DNA of 64,000 nt from Kosakonia radicincitans DSM 16656 (GCF_000280495.2 NZ_CP018016.1:4836001-4900000), one strand, 5' to 3'; shown: positions 1-11,361, counted from the first letter of the stretch. Notes: generated from the letters alone by a model not told the origin. Numbers and translations: made by a program.

Positions 1-1
1 T

Positions 2-367
2 GACGCGCAGGGCGATCTCATCGCACGTTCGGGCGAAAGCATTGACGTTCGCGACCGGCTGGCGCTCGACGGCAAGAAAGCCGGCGGCTATTTCAATCAA
101 CAAATTGTCGAACCCATTCAGGGGAAAAGCGGCCCGCTGGGTTATCTGCGCCTGACGCTGGATACCCACACGCTGGCGACGGAAGCCCGCCAGGTGGATA
201 ACACCACCAATATTCTGCGCCTGATGCTGCTACTGTCGCTGGCCATTGGCGTTGTGCTAACACGTACGCTTCTGCAGGGCAAACGCACTCGCTGGCAACA
301 ATCGCCGTTCCTGCTGACGGCTAACAAATCCGTGCCGGAAGAAGAAGAGCACGAAAAGAAAGAGTAG
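2..367 (+). CDS. ytjB: YtjB/Smp membrane protein, 3' part only
   Basis: The gene enters from the left edge of the window; only the last 121 codons are present, ending at the TAG at 365-367. The fragment shows a soluble segment (probably periplasmic), one hydrophobic helix (around LRLMLLLSLAIGVVLTRTLL), then a short basic and acidic tail ending in EEEEHEKKE. It matches from memory the C-terminal half of E. coli YtjB (Smp), a small membrane protein of unknown function that lies between serB and lplA. The next gene, lplA, follows after 51 nt on the same strand, as in E. coli. Confidence 0.85.
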   Translation, partial: DAQGDLIARSGESIDVRDRLALDGKKAGGYFNQQIVEPIQGKSGPLGYLRLTLDTHTLATEARQVDNTTNILRLMLLLSLAIGVVLTRTLLQGKRTRWQQSPFLLTANKSVPEEEEHEKKE

Positions 368-418
368 CAGTTACCGCTAATGGTAATCTGTTGAAAAGTC
401 AAAGAAAGGAAATCGGCT

Positions 419-1435
419 ATGTCGACGCTTCGTCTGCTTATCTCTGAATCTTACGATCCGTGGTTCAACCTGGCTGTGGAGGAGTGTATTTTCCGCCAGA
501 TGCCCGCAACACAGCGCGTGCTGTTTTTATGGCGTAACGCCGATACGGTGGTTATCGGCCGGGCGCAGAACCCATGGAAAGAGTGCAATACGCGGCGCAT
601 GGAAGAAGACAACGTGCGGTTGGCTCGCCGTAGCAGCGGCGGCGGCGCGGTTTTCCACGATCTCGGTAACACCTGCTTTACCTTTATGGCCGGGAAACCC
701 GAATACGACAAAACCATCTCTACGGGTATTGTGCTCGCGGCGCTGAATGCACTCGGCGTAACGGCGGAAGCCTCCGGGCGTAACGACCTGGTCGTGAAGA
801 CCGCAGAAGGCGACCGCAAAGTGTCTGGCTCTGCCTACCGTGAAACCCGCGATCGTGGCTTCCACCACGGCACGCTGCTGTTAAATGCCGATCTCAGCCG
901 TCTGGCTAACTACCTCAATCCGGACAAGAAAAAACTGCAAGCAAAAGGCATTACCTCCGTACGCGGACGCGTCGCCAACCTGGTGGAATTACTACCGGGC
1001 ATCACCCACGAGCAGATTTGCCAGGCGGTAACGGAGGCCTTCTTCAGCCACTATGGCGAACGCGTTACAGCCGAAATTATCTCGCCGGAGAAAACGCCGG
1101 ATCTGCCCAATTTCGCCGAAACCTTTGCCCGCCAGAGCAGTTGGGAGTGGAACTTCGGTCAGGCGCCAGCCTTCAGCCATTTACTGGATGAGCGTTTTAC
1201 CTGGGGCGGCGTGGAGCTGCACTTCGACGTTGAGAAAGGCCATATCACCCGCACGCAGGTGTTTACCGACAGCCTGAACCCAGCGCCGCTCGAAGCGCTG
1301 GCAGCGCGTCTGCAGGGCTGTCTGTACCGGGCGGATATGCTGGCGCAGGAGTGCGATGCGTTACTGGTGGATTTTCCGGATCAGGAACAGGAACTGCGCG
1401 AGCTGTCGGCGTGGATTGTCAAAGCGGTGCGTTAA
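419..1435 (+). CDS. lplA: Lipoate-protein ligase A
   Basis: Activates free lipoate with ATP to lipoyl-AMP and transfers it to the lysine of lipoyl domains in pyruvate and 2-oxoglutarate dehydrogenases and the glycine cleavage H protein (family knowledge); cytoplasmic salvage enzyme. The 338 aa length equals E. coli LplA. The lipoate-binding motif [12 protein letters not shown] lies at about residues 70-81 and the catalytic lysine is K134 in [10 protein letters not shown]. The C-terminal accessory domain is complete. The ATG is preceded by AGGAAA. The gene is followed by a REP-type element and then by convergent deoD; E. coli K-12 has yjjJ between lplA and deoD, which is absent here. Confidence 0.97.
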   Translation: MSTLRLLISESYDPWFNLAVEECIFRQMPATQRVLFLWRNADTVVIGRAQNPWKECNTRRMEEDNVRLARRSSGGGAVFHDLGNTCFTFMAGKPEYDKTISTGIVLAALNALGVTAEASGRNDLVVKTAEGDRKVSGSAYRETRDRGFHHGTLLLNADLSRLANYLNPDKKKLQAKGITSVRGRVANLVELLPGITHEQICQAVTEAFFSHYGERVTAEIISPEKTPDLPNFAETFARQSSWEWNFGQAPAFSHLLDERFTWGGVELHFDVEKGHITRTQVFTDSLNPAPLEALAARLQGCLYRADMLAQECDALLVDFPDQEQELRELSAWIVKAVR

Positions 1436-1439
1436 CTTC

Positions 1440-1513
1440 AAATGCCTGATGGCGCTGCGTTTATCAGGCCAGAGGAATGCAGGCCGGGTAAGGCATCGCC
1501 TCCACCCGGCACA
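1440..1513. repeat. REP/BIME element between lplA and deoD
   Basis: The stretch contains two REP-like units in opposite orientation: one beginning GCCTGATGGCGCTGCG and ending TTATCAGGCC, the other containing CAGGCCGGGTAAGGC. It sits between the convergent lplA and deoD genes, where REP units typically act in transcript protection or termination. Confidence 0.75.
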
Positions 1514-1521
1514 ACAAAGAG

Positions 1522-2241
1522 TTACGCTTTATCGCCCAGCAGGACAGATTCCAGCGCAATTTTGATCATGTCATTAAACGTCGTCTGACGCTCAGCAGAG
1601 GTGGTCTGCTCGTGGGTGCGGATATGGTCGGAAACGGTGCAGATAGTCAGCGCTTTCGCCCCGAATTCTGCCGCCACGCCATAAATACCCGCCGCTTCCA
1701 TTTCCACGCCGAGAATGCCGTATTTCTCCATCACATCGAACATTTCGCCGTCCGGAGAGTAGAACAGATCGGCAGAGAACAGGTTCCCCACGCGCGCGTC
1801 AACGCCCAGCGTTTTCGCCGCATCGACCGCGTTACGCACCATGTCGAAATCAGCAATCGCCGCAAAGTCGTGATCTTTAAAGCGCATGCGGTTTACTTTG
1901 GAATCGGTACAGGCACCCATACCAATCACGATATCACGCAGTTTCACATCCATACGCACCGCACCGCAGGAACCGACGCGAATGATTTTCTTCACGCCGA
2001 AATCGGTGATCAGCTCTTTGGTATAGATGGAGCAGGACGGAATGCCCATACCGTGGCCCATTACCGAGATTTTGCGGCCTTTGTAAGTACCGGTGTAACC
2101 CAGCATGCCGCGCACGTTGTTCACTTCGCGGTAATCTTCGAGGAATGTTTCGGCAATGTGCTTCGCACGCAGCGGATCGCCCGGCATCAGCACAACATCC
2201 GCGAAATCACCCATTTCTGCATTAATATGTGGGGTAGCCAT
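1522..2241 (-). CDS. deoD: Purine nucleoside phosphorylase DeoD
   Basis: Hexameric phosphorylase that cleaves purine (deoxy)nucleosides with phosphate to the free base and (deoxy)ribose-1-phosphate. The 239 aa match the E. coli enzyme in length. Visible motifs are GDPLRAK (phosphate contact) near the N-terminus, VGSCGAV in the middle, VEMEAAGIY (ribose-binding Glu) and [10 protein letters not shown] with the catalytic Asp. It is the last gene of the deoCABD operon, 57 nt after deoB. Confidence 0.98.
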   Translation of the reverse strand: MATPHINAEMGDFADVVLMPGDPLRAKHIAETFLEDYREVNNVRGMLGYTGTYKGRKISVMGHGMGIPSCSIYTKELITDFGVKKIIRVGSCGAVRMDVKLRDIVIGMGACTDSKVNRMRFKDHDFAAIADFDMVRNAVDAAKTLGVDARVGNLFSADLFYSPDGEMFDVMEKYGILGVEMEAAGIYGVAAEFGAKALTICTVSDHIRTHEQTTSAERQTTFNDMIKIALESVLLGDKA

Positions 2242-2298
2242 CGTTAATTCCTTTATGTCGTTAGAACAGAAAGGGCGGGAAGCTCCCGCCCAAAATCA

Positions 2299-3573
<1,275 letters not shown>

Positions 3574-4896
3574 TTATTCAGTAATACGGCGATAGACCGT
3601 TGGTGTCTCTTTTGCTGCGATGTCGTCCACAACGAGGGCAGCCTTCACCGCCTGCGCGGCGTCCTGCCAGCTGGCTTCATCCTTCGCGTGAATGACGGCC
3701 AACGGACGCTGCCCATCCACGCGCTCGCCCAGACGCACCATATCGGTAAAACCAACGCTGTAATCGATACTGTCCGTCGCCTGGCGACGGCCGCCGCCCA
3801 TCGACACCACCGCCATGCCCAGCGCACGGGTATCCATTGCGGTAATAAAGCCTTCGTCGTCGGCGTAAACGGCTTTGCTCAACGTGGCGGAGGGCAGATA
3901 GTTGGCGTAGTTCTCAACGAAATCCGTCGGCCCTTTCTGCGCCGCGACCATGCGGCCAAAGATCTCTGCCGCTTTTCCGTTATCCAGCACCGCTTGCAGT
4001 TTCGCCCGGGCTTCCGCGTCATCTTTCGCCAGTTTGCCGGAAATCAGCATCTCCACGCACAGCGCCATCGTGACATCAAACAGGCGCGGGTTACGGTATT
4101 CTCCGGTGAGGAATTGCACCGCTTCACGCACTTCCACCGCATTGCCCGCGCTGGAAGCCAGCACCTGATTCATATCGGTCAGCAGTGCGGTCGTGCGTAC
4201 GCCTGCGCCATTCGCCACGCCCACAATTGCCTCCGCCAGTTGTTCGGAGAGCGCATAAGTCGGCATAAACGCGCCGCTGCCAACTTTCACATCCATCACC
4301 AACGCATCAAGGCCTTCAGCCAGTTTTTTCGCCAGAATGGAAGCGGTGATCAGCGGAATCGAGTCTACCGTCGCGGTGATATCGCGGGTGGCATAAAAAC
4401 GTTTATCGGCCGGGGCCAGTGAGTTGGTCTGGCCGATAATCGCCACGCCAACATCCTTAATAATGTCGCGGAAGCGGCTATCGTCCGGGAAAATGTCGAA
4501 GCCAGGAATGGCCTCCAGTTTATCGAGTGTGCCGCCGGTATGCCCCAGGCCGCGCCCGGAAATCATCGGAATATAACCACCACAGGCGGCAACCATCGGG
4601 CCAAGCATTAATGAGGTCACATCCCCGACGCCGCCAGTAGAGTGTTTATCAACAATCGGGCCATTGAGATTAAGGTGTTTCCAGTCCAGAACCGAACCGG
4701 AATCGCGCATTGCCATGGTCAACGACACGCGTTCTGGCATGGTCATGTCATGGAAAAAGATGGTCATGGCAAGCGCGGCGATCTGGCCTTCAGAAACGGT
4801 GTTATCGCGAATTCCGTTGATAAAGAAACGGATCTCTTCATCACTCAGCGCGAGACCATCGCGTTTTTTACGAATAATTTCTTGAGCGAGAAACAA
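3574..4896 (-). CDS. deoA: Thymidine phosphorylase DeoA
   Basis: Phosphorolysis of thymidine and deoxyuridine to base plus deoxyribose-1-phosphate; homodimer in the cytoplasm. I chose a TTG start at 4896, giving 440 aa beginning (M)[10 protein letters not shown] as in E. coli DeoA, with the ribosome-binding sequence AGGGGGT six bases upstream; an in-frame ATG at 4929 would add 11 residues without family support. Phosphate-binding [12 protein letters not shown] (about residues 84-95) and [16 protein letters not shown] (about 113-128) are intact. A REP-type hairpin separates it from deoC. Confidence 0.96.
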   Translation of the reverse strand: MFLAQEIIRKKRDGLALSDEEIRFFINGIRDNTVSEGQIAALAMTIFFHDMTMPERVSLTMAMRDSGSVLDWKHLNLNGPIVDKHSTGGVGDVTSLMLGPMVAACGGYIPMISGRGLGHTGGTLDKLEAIPGFDIFPDDSRFRDIIKDVGVAIIGQTNSLAPADKRFYATRDITATVDSIPLITASILAKKLAEGLDALVMDVKVGSGAFMPTYALSEQLAEAIVGVANGAGVRTTALLTDMNQVLASSAGNAVEVREAVQFLTGEYRNPRLFDVTMALCVEMLISGKLAKDDAEARAKLQAVLDNGKAAEIFGRMVAAQKGPTDFVENYANYLPSATLSKAVYADDEGFITAMDTRALGMAVVSMGGGRRQATDSIDYSVGFTDMVRLGERVDGQRPLAVIHAKDEASWQDAAQAVKAALVVDDIAAKETPTVYRRITE

Positions 4897-4989
4897 GGTA
4901 ACCCCCTGAAGAATGATACGGCCGGGCAACCAAAGCGACCCGGCAAAACATGGTGTTATCGGCCCATACCGCCGAATGGCGGCAATATC

Positions 4990-5026
4990 TTACCCGGCCT
5001 GCGAGGTAGAGGTGCAGGCCCGGTAA
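4990..5026. repeat. REP-like hairpin in the deoC-deoA spacer
   Basis: Inverted repeat TTACCCGGCCTGC / GCAGGCCCGGTAA (13-nt arms, one mismatch, 11-nt loop) in the 139-nt spacer inside the deo operon. Sequence and position fit a REP-type element that could stabilise the upstream deoC message. This is inferred from structure only. Confidence 0.6.
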
Positions 5027-5035
5027 ATGAAGCCA

Positions 5036-5815
5036 TCAGTAGCTGCTTGCGCTCTTACCGTCGCCGTGTCCCAGCGCTTTCAGCAGGCTTGCCAGCAGGC
5101 TGGATGCGCCAAAGCGATAATGACGGGCATCGGCCCAGTCAGCGCCAAACAGTTCATCGGCAATCGCCAGATAGTGCTGCGCGTCTTCCGCGCTGCGCAC
5201 GCCACCCGCCGGTTTAAAGCCCACGGTTTTCTCAACGCCCATATCGCGGATCACTTCCAGCATGATGCGCGCGCTTTCCGGCGTGGCATTAACCGGTACT
5301 TTTCCGGTTGAGGTCTTGATAAAGTCAGCGCCCGCTTTAATCGCGATTTCTGACGCCTTACGGATCAGCGCTTCTTCTTTCAATTCGCCGGTTTCGATGA
5401 TCACTTTCAACAGCACGTTGGCTGCGGCACACGCCTCTTTACAGGCTTTGACCAGATCAAAACCGACCTGCTCGTTACCGGCGATCAGCGCACGGTACGG
5501 GAATACTACGTCAACTTCATCAGCACCGTAGGCAATCGCCGCGCGGGTTTCTGCCAGCGCAATGTCGATATCATCGTTACCGTGCGGGAAGTTGGTTACC
5601 GTCGCAATACGTACGTCCGGTGTTCCCTGTGCGTTCAACGTCTTACGCGCAATCGGGATGAAACGCGGATAGATGCAAATGGCAGCGGTATTCCCTACCG
5701 GGGTTTTGGCCTGATGACACAGCGCAATGACTTTCTCGTTGGTGTCATCGTCGTTCAGGGTGGTCAGATCCATTAATTGCAACGCGCGCAGGCTGCTTGC
5801 CGTTAAATCACTCAT
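5036..5815 (-). CDS. deoC: Deoxyribose-phosphate aldolase DeoC
   Basis: Class I aldolase that splits 2-deoxyribose-5-phosphate into glyceraldehyde-3-phosphate and acetaldehyde, the final step of the deo pathway. 259 aa, the E. coli length. The Schiff-base lysine is K167 (DFIKTSTGK) and the second catalytic lysine K201 ([10 protein letters not shown]). It is the first gene of deoCABD. The control region immediately upstream contains a DeoR operator and a CRP site. Confidence 0.98.
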   Translation of the reverse strand: MSDLTASSLRALQLMDLTTLNDDDTNEKVIALCHQAKTPVGNTAAICIYPRFIPIARKTLNAQGTPDVRIATVTNFPHGNDDIDIALAETRAAIAYGADEVDVVFPYRALIAGNEQVGFDLVKACKEACAAANVLLKVIIETGELKEEALIRKASEIAIKAGADFIKTSTGKVPVNATPESARIMLEVIRDMGVEKTVGFKPAGGVRSAEDAQHYLAIADELFGADWADARHYRFGASSLLASLLKALGHGDGKSASSY

Positions 5816-5855
5816 ATTCTCTCCGACGGCGTAATGCCGATTTTCTGTTCGGGCT

Positions 5856-5871
5856 TGTTAATATTCTAACA
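5856..5871. promoter_or_regulatory. DeoR operator at the deoC promoter (O2-like)
   Basis: TGTTAATATTCTAACA matches the DeoR operator TGTTAGAATTCTAACA at 14 of 16 positions. It lies 41 nt upstream of the deoC ATG, as at deoP2 of E. coli. Confidence 0.88.
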
Positions 5872-5885
5872 TCAACCCACGATTA

Positions 5886-5904
5886 CACTTCGATACTCAT
5901 CACA
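5886..5904 (-). promoter_or_regulatory. CRP site of the deoP2-type promoter
   Basis: On the minus strand TGTGATGAGTATCGAAGTG follows TTAAC. From memory this closely resembles the proximal CRP site of E. coli deoP2 (TGTGATGTGTATCGAAGTG), at the same distance from the DeoR operator. CytR would be expected to act with CRP here; a TTGCAAACG motif about 35 nt further upstream could be part of its site, which is inference. Confidence 0.75.
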
Positions 5905-6071
5905 GTTAATGAAAACTTAATTCACGTTTGCAAAACCATAATGAGACATTCATCAAACTTTAAAACGCAAAAGCGGTCGTGATTACCGCTAAGGTGCGCA
6001 TGGATCAAAAGTGGTTATCCGCCGGTGTCTTACACTCTTCGTCCTGAATGCACGGGATAAAGAGGAAGATC

Positions 6072-7622
6072 ATGTCGATACCGGTTAATCCAGGATTACA
6101 GACACGCTGCCAGCAGATTGTTACCAGCCCAACGCTCACGCCGCAGCAGAAACACCATTTTCTCGCGCTGGAGGCGGAAAATAGCCTCCCCTATCCGGCG
6201 CTGCCGCAAGCCGCGCGGGAGGCGCTCGATGAAGGGGCAATTTGCGATATGTTTGAAGGGCACGCGCCCTACAAACCGCGCTATGTCCTGCCGGATTACG
6301 CCAAATTTCTGGCTAACGGATCCGCATGGCTGGAGCTGGAAGGGGCAAAGGATCTCGATGATGCGCTCTCTTTGCTGACCATTCTTTATCACCATGTTCC
6401 CTCTGTTACCGGCTTGCCGGTTTACCTCGGGCAACTAGATGCGTTACTGCAACCATATGTTATAATTCTAACACAAGAAGAAATCGATATTCGAATAAAA
6501 CGCTTCTGGCGCTATCTCGACAGAACCTTACCGGATGCCTTTGTCCACGCCAATATCGGCCCTTATGACACGCCAGTCACTCGGGCTATCTTACGCGCCG
6601 ATGCTGAGCTAAAGCAGGTCGCGCCGAATCTGACGTTTATTTATGATCCGCAGATCACGCCAGATGATCTGCTGCTGGAAGTTGCTTGTAACATCTGCGC
6701 GTGCAGCAAGCCGCATATCGCCAATGGACCTTTGCATGATAATATTTTCACAAAAGGTGGTTATGGCATTGTCAGTTGTTACAACTCGCTGCCACTGGGC
6801 GGTGGCGGCAGTACGCTGGTACGGCTGAACCTGAAAGTCATCGCTGAAGGCAGCCGTTCTCTGGAGGAATTCTTTACCCGGCGGCTGCCCCATTATTGCC
6901 AGCAACAATTGGCCATTATCGATGCGCGCTGCGACTTCCTGTATCAACAATCCGGTTTCTTTGAGCATAGCTTCCTTGTGCAGGAGGGGCTGATTGCCGC
7001 CGATCGTTTTGCGCCAATGTTCGGCATCTACGGGCTGGCTGAAGCGGTCAATATTCTGTGCGAGAAAGCGAACATTGCAGGACGTTACGGTAAAGATGAG
7101 CAGGCGAATGCTCTCGGCTACCGCATCAGCGAGCAACTGGCGGCGTTTGTTGAAAACACACCGGTCAAACATGGATGGAAACAACGCGCGTTACTGCATG
7201 CGCAGTCCGGCATCAGTTCCGATATCGGTACCACACCGGGCGCGCGTCTGCCTTATGGCGATGAACCCGATCCGATTACCCATTTGCTGGCCGTTGCGCC
7301 GCACCACGCCTGGTACAAAGCCGGGATCAGCGATATTTTAACCCTCGACGAAACCGTTAAACGCAACCCGCAGGCCGTGGTGCAACTCTGCCTTGGCGCG
7401 TTTAACGCCGGAATGCGCGAGTTTACCGCCAACGTCGCGGGCAATGATTTGGTGCGCGTTACCGGTTATATGGTGCGCCTGTCGGACCTGGAGAAATTCC
7501 GCGCCGAAGGTTCGCGCACCAGCACCACCTGGCTGGGTGAAGAAGCCGCGCGCAATACGCATATTCTTGAGCGACAACCCCGAGTGGTAAGCCATGAGCA
7601 GCAGATGCGCTTTCGTCAGTAA
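6072..7622 (+). CDS. yjjI: Glycyl radical enzyme YjjI (DUF3029)
   Basis: Predicted glycyl radical enzyme of unknown substrate. Start ATG at 6072 with AGAGGAAG before it gives 516 aa, the length of E. coli YjjI; an upstream in-frame ATG at 6048 lacks family support. The radical loop VRVTGYMV places the glycine at G465; C236 in VSCYNSLP is a candidate thiyl cysteine, which is my inference. Its activase yjjW overlaps the 3' end. The gene is divergent from deoC and its coding sequence carries DeoR operator sequences around codons 129-134. Not a classical pyruvate formate-lyase by length. Confidence 0.93.
   Translation: MSIPVNPGLQTRCQQIVTSPTLTPQQKHHFLALEAENSLPYPALPQAAREALDEGAICDMFEGHAPYKPRYVLPDYAKFLANGSAWLELEGAKDLDDALSLLTILYHHVPSVTGLPVYLGQLDALLQPYVIILTQEEIDIRIKRFWRYLDRTLPDAFVHANIGPYDTPVTRAILRADAELKQVAPNLTFIYDPQITPDDLLLEVACNICACSKPHIANGPLHDNIFTKGGYGIVSCYNSLPLGGGGSTLVRLNLKVIAEGSRSLEEFFTRRLPHYCQQQLAIIDARCDFLYQQSGFFEHSFLVQEGLIAADRFAPMFGIYGLAEAVNILCEKANIAGRYGKDEQANALGYRISEQLAAFVENTPVKHGWKQRALLHAQSGISSDIGTTPGARLPYGDEPDPITHLLAVAPHHAWYKAGISDILTLDETVKRNPQAVVQLCLGAFNAGMREFTANVAGNDLVRVTGYMVRLSDLEKFRAEGSRTSTTWLGEEAARNTHILERQPRVVSHEQQMRFRQ
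6458..6473. promoter_or_regulatory. DeoR operator inside yjjI (O1-like)
   Basis: TGTTATAATTCTAACA matches the DeoR consensus at 15 of 16 positions. It lies 602 bp from the operator at deoC, almost the 599 bp described between O1 and O2 of the E. coli deo operon. It encodes VIILT of YjjI, so it is embedded in protein-coding sequence. Confidence 0.85.
6737..6752. promoter_or_regulatory. Possible third DeoR operator (OE-like)
   Basis: TGATAATATTTTCACA matches the DeoR consensus at 11 of 16 positions and lies 279 bp beyond the O1-like site. The position fits the upstream OE operator of E. coli, but the match is weak. Confidence 0.4.
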
Positions 7623-8457
7623 CCTGATCCCCTTCTCTTGCGTCGACGGGCCGGGCAGCCGACTGGCGCTGTTTTTACAGGGCTGTAATCTGCGCTGTAA
7701 GAGCTGCCACAATCCGTGGACGATCGGCCGCTGCAACCACTGCGGCGACTGCGTGCCAGGTTGTCCGCATCAGGCGCTGGCGTTTGACGGCGGGCAAGTA
7801 CAGTGGAACGCCGTAACCTGCCAGCAGTGCGATACCTGCCTGCAAATGTGTCCGCAACAGGCAACGCCGATGGCACAAATGATGTCTGTAGAAGAGGTGG
7901 TGGCGAAGATCCGCAAAGCCGCGTTATTCATTGAAGGCATCACAGTCAGCGGCGGCGAGGCCACGTTACAACTGCCGTTTCTGCTCGCGCTGTTTTCTGC
8001 GCTGCGTGCCGATCCGCAGCTACGCCATCTGACCTGCCTTGTCGACAGTAATGGAATGCTGAGCGAAACCGGCTGGCATAAGTTGCTGCCGGTTTGCGAC
8101 GGGGCAATGATCGATCTTAAAGCCTGGAACAGCGAACATCACCGTTTTCTCACCGGGCGGGATAATACACCGGTGAAAAATAGCCTGCGCCTGCTGGCGG
8201 CACAGAACAAGCTGGCCGAATTGCGTTTGCTGGTGATCCCGCAACATAGCGACTATTTGCTGCATATCGACACGCTGGCGGCGTTTATCTGTGAACTGGG
8301 GCGTATTCCGGTGCGGCTCAACGCATTTCACGCGCACGGCGTTTACGGCGAGGCAAAAAGCTGGCGCAGCGCAACCGAGGAAGATATCGAACCACTGGCG
8401 GAAGCGCTGCAACAACGCGGCGTCACCACTGTGCTTCGTCCGGCGCTATATCTGTAA
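7594..8457 (+). CDS. yjjW: YjjW, radical SAM activase for YjjI
   Basis: Predicted glycyl-radical-enzyme activase: a radical SAM protein that abstracts hydrogen from the YjjI glycine. The radical SAM cluster motif CNLRCKSC gives C31, C35 and C38. It is followed by a ferredoxin-like insert with two four-cysteine groups ([11 protein letters not shown] from C47, then [11 protein letters not shown]), as in activases with auxiliary [4Fe-4S] clusters. 287 aa as in E. coli. The ATG overlaps the last 29 nt of yjjI, indicating coupled translation. The 3' end overlaps convergent yjjV by 12 nt. Confidence 0.95.
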   Translation: MSSRCAFVSNLIPFSCVDGPGSRLALFLQGCNLRCKSCHNPWTIGRCNHCGDCVPGCPHQALAFDGGQVQWNAVTCQQCDTCLQMCPQQATPMAQMMSVEEVVAKIRKAALFIEGITVSGGEATLQLPFLLALFSALRADPQLRHLTCLVDSNGMLSETGWHKLLPVCDGAMIDLKAWNSEHHRFLTGRDNTPVKNSLRLLAAQNKLAELRLLVIPQHSDYLLHIDTLAAFICELGRIPVRLNAFHAHGVYGEAKSWRSATEEDIEPLAEALQQRGVTTVLRPALYL

Positions 8458-9228
8458 AGCGAAAAGCTGCTGCGTATTCTCCAGCAACGTTTGGGCGATC
8501 ACATCCGGGGCTTCAGGGCGCAATTCACACAGCGTGGCAAAAACCCGCGCCGCCTGTTCCGGCCGGTTAGGCTGCCCCTGGAAGCCGTTCAGCGGCATAT
8601 CCGGCGCATCGGTCTCCAGCAACAATGCGGATAGCGGCAACTGCGCCATTACATCACGGGTTTTACTGGCGCGTGGATAAGTGATCGTTCCGCCGACGCC
8701 AATGTAATACCCCAGTTCGATAAAACGCTGCGCCTGTTGCAGGCTACCGGAAAAGCCGTGAACCACGCCGGTGCGCGGCAAAGCCTGCTTTTTCAGGTGC
8801 ATCGCCAGTTTGTCATGCGTGCGCCGCGAATGGAGGATCACTGGTAAATCAAAGCGTTTCGCCAGTTTTAGCTGCGCATCCAGTACCTGCTGCTGGCGCT
8901 CAAACTGCGGATTATCGCGATAGAGATCAAGGCCAATCTCGCCAATTGCCACCACTTTTTCCGGCCTGGTGGCCAGCGCCTGCTCAAGCCGTTCAAGGCT
9001 TTGTGCCGTATGTTCTTCAATCACAATCGGATGCAGACCCAGCGCGGCATACAGCGCAGAATGCTCGCGCGCCAGAGAACAAACGCGATCAAAATAACGC
9101 GCGGCGATGGCGGGTACGATAATGCGCCCGATGCCAGCGTCTGCCGCGCGGGCAATACTGGCGACTTCATCGCCCGTGAAGGGCGGAAAATCAAAATGAC
9201 AGTGCGTATCGATAAAGCGGAAACTCAC
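8446..9228 (-). CDS. yjjV: TatD-family metal-dependent hydrolase YjjV
   Basis: 260 aa TIM-barrel hydrolase of the TatD DNase family. The N-terminal metal motif DTHCHFD supplies H9 and H11, with GEIGLDLY (metal Glu), ILHSRRTHD and [10 protein letters not shown] further on. Family members are Mg-dependent nucleases or phosphodiesterases; the substrate of YjjV is not established. It overlaps yjjU by 4 nt (ATGA) and probably shares a transcript with it. Confidence 0.93.
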   Translation of the reverse strand: MSFRFIDTHCHFDFPPFTGDEVASIARAADAGIGRIIVPAIAARYFDRVCSLAREHSALYAALGLHPIVIEEHTAQSLERLEQALATRPEKVVAIGEIGLDLYRDNPQFERQQQVLDAQLKLAKRFDLPVILHSRRTHDKLAMHLKKQALPRTGVVHGFSGSLQQAQRFIELGYYIGVGGTITYPRASKTRDVMAQLPLSALLLETDAPDMPLNGFQGQPNRPEQAARVFATLCELRPEAPDVIAQTLLENTQQLFALQI

Positions 9229-10334
9229 GCCGTATCCTCTTTATTAATGGGTAAGTCGTTGGCTTGTACCGCGTTAACCAGCGGCGCATCCAGCACATCA
9301 TTGGCGACGGCGGCAGGCGGAACCACGCGGGTGGCAGGAACGGGCGCGGCAACGACCTCGGGCGGCACAATAAGGGGAGCTGGCACCACAGTATGACGAA
9401 TCAGCGGCGGGGTTTCCGCCAGCAGTTTTCCTACCGTCGCCAGGAAATAACGTCCACACAGCCGACCAATTTTATAATCATCACGCAGCGCCGGTAACCG
9501 GCTGCCCAGCGCCATGCTATGCAAAAGTTTCGGCGGATAGATTTCAAGTATGCGTAGTTTTCCCGGCGGCGTTTCGATAAACCGCTGAATCGCCGAGTAA
9601 CTTTTCTCGTGGTGCTGTACCAGATTAACCAGCGGCTGCAAGCTGCTGTCGCCCAGCCAGCGTTCCATACGTTTAAACCACTGCGGCGTGTAGTACGTCT
9701 GAGAAGGCACGGTGCGGATCACCACGATGGTTTTTGCTCCGCGCTTAGCCGCTTCCTGAACCGGGATCGCATCGCTGACGCCGCCATCGAAATAGTTCAC
9801 GCCATTGAGCGACACCCCAGAACGGTAAAAACCCGGAATCGCGCTGGAGGCACGGATCAGATCCAGCCATGTCTGGTGGGTCGGCGCAAAATATTCCGCG
9901 GTGTAATCATCCTGGCGGCAGGCACACATATAGAACGCCTTACCGGCATCAAAAGAACGCGCGGCAAAATCCATCGCCAGCGGCATCTGGCGGGATGTCG
10001 AATCCACCAACCAGTCAAGATCGATAAGGTTACCGCCGCGCACAAAGCGCACCGGATCAAAAAAGTCACGCGTGGTGGTGTAGCGCATGATCACTTTGCG
10101 GGCGTAGCCGGGCTGGTTGCATACATAAGCCGAAAGGTTTTGCGCGCCCGCAGAGGTACCAAAGTAGAGATCGAAGGGGTTAAAGTTTGCCTGCATAAAC
10201 TCGTCAAGCACCCCGGCGGTGAAAATACCACGCTGACCTCCGCCTTCACACACCAGTGCGAGACGGCCCGGACGAAACGGTTTTAACGCCAGGGGCGCAA
10301 TATTGCCCAGCGTTATTGGAATATATTGCCCCAC
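9225..10334 (-). CDS. yjjU: Patatin-like phospholipase YjjU
   Basis: Predicted lipid acyl hydrolase. The oxyanion motif CEGGGQRGIF lies at about residues 29-38, the nucleophile S61 is in FGTSAGAQN and the catalytic Asp is in the DGGVSDAIPV motif, so the Ser-Asp dyad of patatins is complete. At 369 aa it is slightly longer than the roughly 357 aa of E. coli YjjU because of a low-complexity Ala/Pro/Val-rich C-terminal tail. No signal peptide is apparent. yjjV follows with a 4-nt overlap. Confidence 0.93.
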   Translation of the reverse strand: MGQYIPITLGNIAPLALKPFRPGRLALVCEGGGQRGIFTAGVLDEFMQANFNPFDLYFGTSAGAQNLSAYVCNQPGYARKVIMRYTTTRDFFDPVRFVRGGNLIDLDWLVDSTSRQMPLAMDFAARSFDAGKAFYMCACRQDDYTAEYFAPTHQTWLDLIRASSAIPGFYRSGVSLNGVNYFDGGVSDAIPVQEAAKRGAKTIVVIRTVPSQTYYTPQWFKRMERWLGDSSLQPLVNLVQHHEKSYSAIQRFIETPPGKLRILEIYPPKLLHSMALGSRLPALRDDYKIGRLCGRYFLATVGKLLAETPPLIRHTVVPAPLIVPPEVVAAPVPATRVVPPAAVANDVLDAPLVNAVQANDLPINKEDTA

Positions 10335-10399
10335 CCTGCTTTCCTTTTGGCTGCGTTGTATCTGTCAAAGTAACGCAATTTCTGCCGGGCCGAAATAGT

Positions 10400-10424
10400 A
10401 AAGCCAGTCACGAGGACTGGCTTT
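10400..10424 (-). terminator. Hairpin downstream of ytjA
   Basis: Perfect 10-bp inverted repeat AAAGCCAGTC / GACTGGCTTT with a 5-nt loop, between ytjA and yjjU on the minus strand. The 3' arm ends in T residues, consistent with an intrinsic terminator. Confidence 0.65.
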
Positions 10425-10454
10425 AATGTAAGCGAAATTTAAGCGCTAACTATG

Positions 10455-10616
10455 CTATGGACGCCGACGGCCCATAAACAGGCTGACCAGGAACAGGATG
10501 ATACCGACGATAAAGACGATTTTCGCTGCGCCTGCTGCCGTCCCCGCCAGACCACCAAAGCCCAGAGCGGCGGCAATTAACGCGATAACCAGAAATATAA
10601 TGCCCCAACGAAACAT
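10455..10616 (-). CDS. ytjA: Small membrane protein YtjA (DUF1328)
   Basis: 53 aa protein with two hydrophobic helices separated by a Gly/Ala-rich segment and ending in the basic GRRRP. Start ATG at 10616 is preceded by AAGGAGA, and matches E. coli YtjA ([16 protein letters not shown]). A longer in-frame ORF upstream is not supported. Function is unknown; the neighbouring osmY points to stationary-phase or osmotic-stress co-regulation, which is inference. Confidence 0.92.
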   Translation of the reverse strand: MFRWGIIFLVIALIAAALGFGGLAGTAAGAAKIVFIVGIILFLVSLFMGRRRP

Positions 10617-10743
10617 AAGACTCTCCTTTACCATAGTTAATGTCGACCGCTTGCGATGAGCGCTCAGGTTGCTCATCTGCGATGTTTTCCCGGCACGTAT
10701 TCGTCGCGCCCGTCCACGCGGGCGCTGACGTTTTCAGGAATGG

Positions 10744-11361
10744 TTACTTAACTTTTAGATCGTTTTTGACGCTTTTAACGCCTTCAATCGCTTTTGCGAT
10801 ACTTTCGGCGCGTTCACTTTGGGCCTGAGAATCAACCGTACCGGACAACTGCACGACGCCGTCGGTGGTTTCAACTTTCACCTTACGAGACGGTACAAGG
10901 TCATCGGCCAGCAATTTGGCTTTGATTTCACTGGTTGTAGCGGTGTCGCCCGCATAACCTTTCATTGACTGGTTTTTCCCGTCACGGACATGCAGCTTGT
11001 CGCTTACCGAAGCCACGCCTTCCACACCTTTGGCCACAGAGACAGCCTGTTCGGCCTGCGCCTGGCTTTCAACGAAGCCGCTCAGCGTGACTACTTTGTT
11101 GTCCGTTTTGACGGAAATATCGGTGCTTTTAATGCTTTCATGATCCACCAGCGCCGCTTTCACTTTTGCAGTGATGGAGCTGTCATCCATGAATCCACCG
11201 ACTTTAGTCATCGAGCTGTCGATTTTTTCCCCCGCGCTGGATGCGGCGTTTTGCGCTTTGTCAGTGGTGGTGTTTGCCGCAAAAGCGGAGCCACTTGCCA
11301 CTACAGAGCCCAGCACGACGGCCAGCAGAGTTTTAGAAATCTTCAGTTTTGTCATAGTCAT
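10744..11361 (-). CDS. osmY: Periplasmic chaperone OsmY
   Basis: Osmotically and stationary-phase (RpoS) induced periplasmic protein. Start ATG at 11361 with AGGAA upstream gives 205 aa beginning [13 protein letters not shown], with a signal peptide cleaved after about residue 28 (ASGSAFA). Two BON domains follow: the first around [17 protein letters not shown], the second around [17 protein letters not shown], each with an IEGV/VEGV motif. E. coli OsmY is 201 aa. OsmY is reported to assist folding or secretion of outer-membrane proteins. Confidence 0.95.
   Translation of the reverse strand: MTMTKLKISKTLLAVVLGSVVASGSAFAANTTTDKAQNAASSAGEKIDSSMTKVGGFMDDSSITAKVKAALVDHESIKSTDISVKTDNKVVTLSGFVESQAQAEQAVSVAKGVEGVASVSDKLHVRDGKNQSMKGYAGDTATTSEIKAKLLADDLVPSRKVKVETTDGVVQLSGTVDSQAQSERAESIAKAIEGVKSVKNDLKVK

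Noticed and set aside
1612..2247. Long open frame antisense to deoD (211 codons), and similar antisense frames at 34118-35050, 38431-39303, 32451-33374 and 58565-59218
   Set aside because: Each is fully opposite a conserved gene, has shadow-type composition (rich in His, Arg, Gln) and no recognisable domain.
4897..4929. ATG-initiated 11-residue extension of deoA
   Set aside because: The TTG at 4896 has the ribosome-binding site and gives the family N-terminus.
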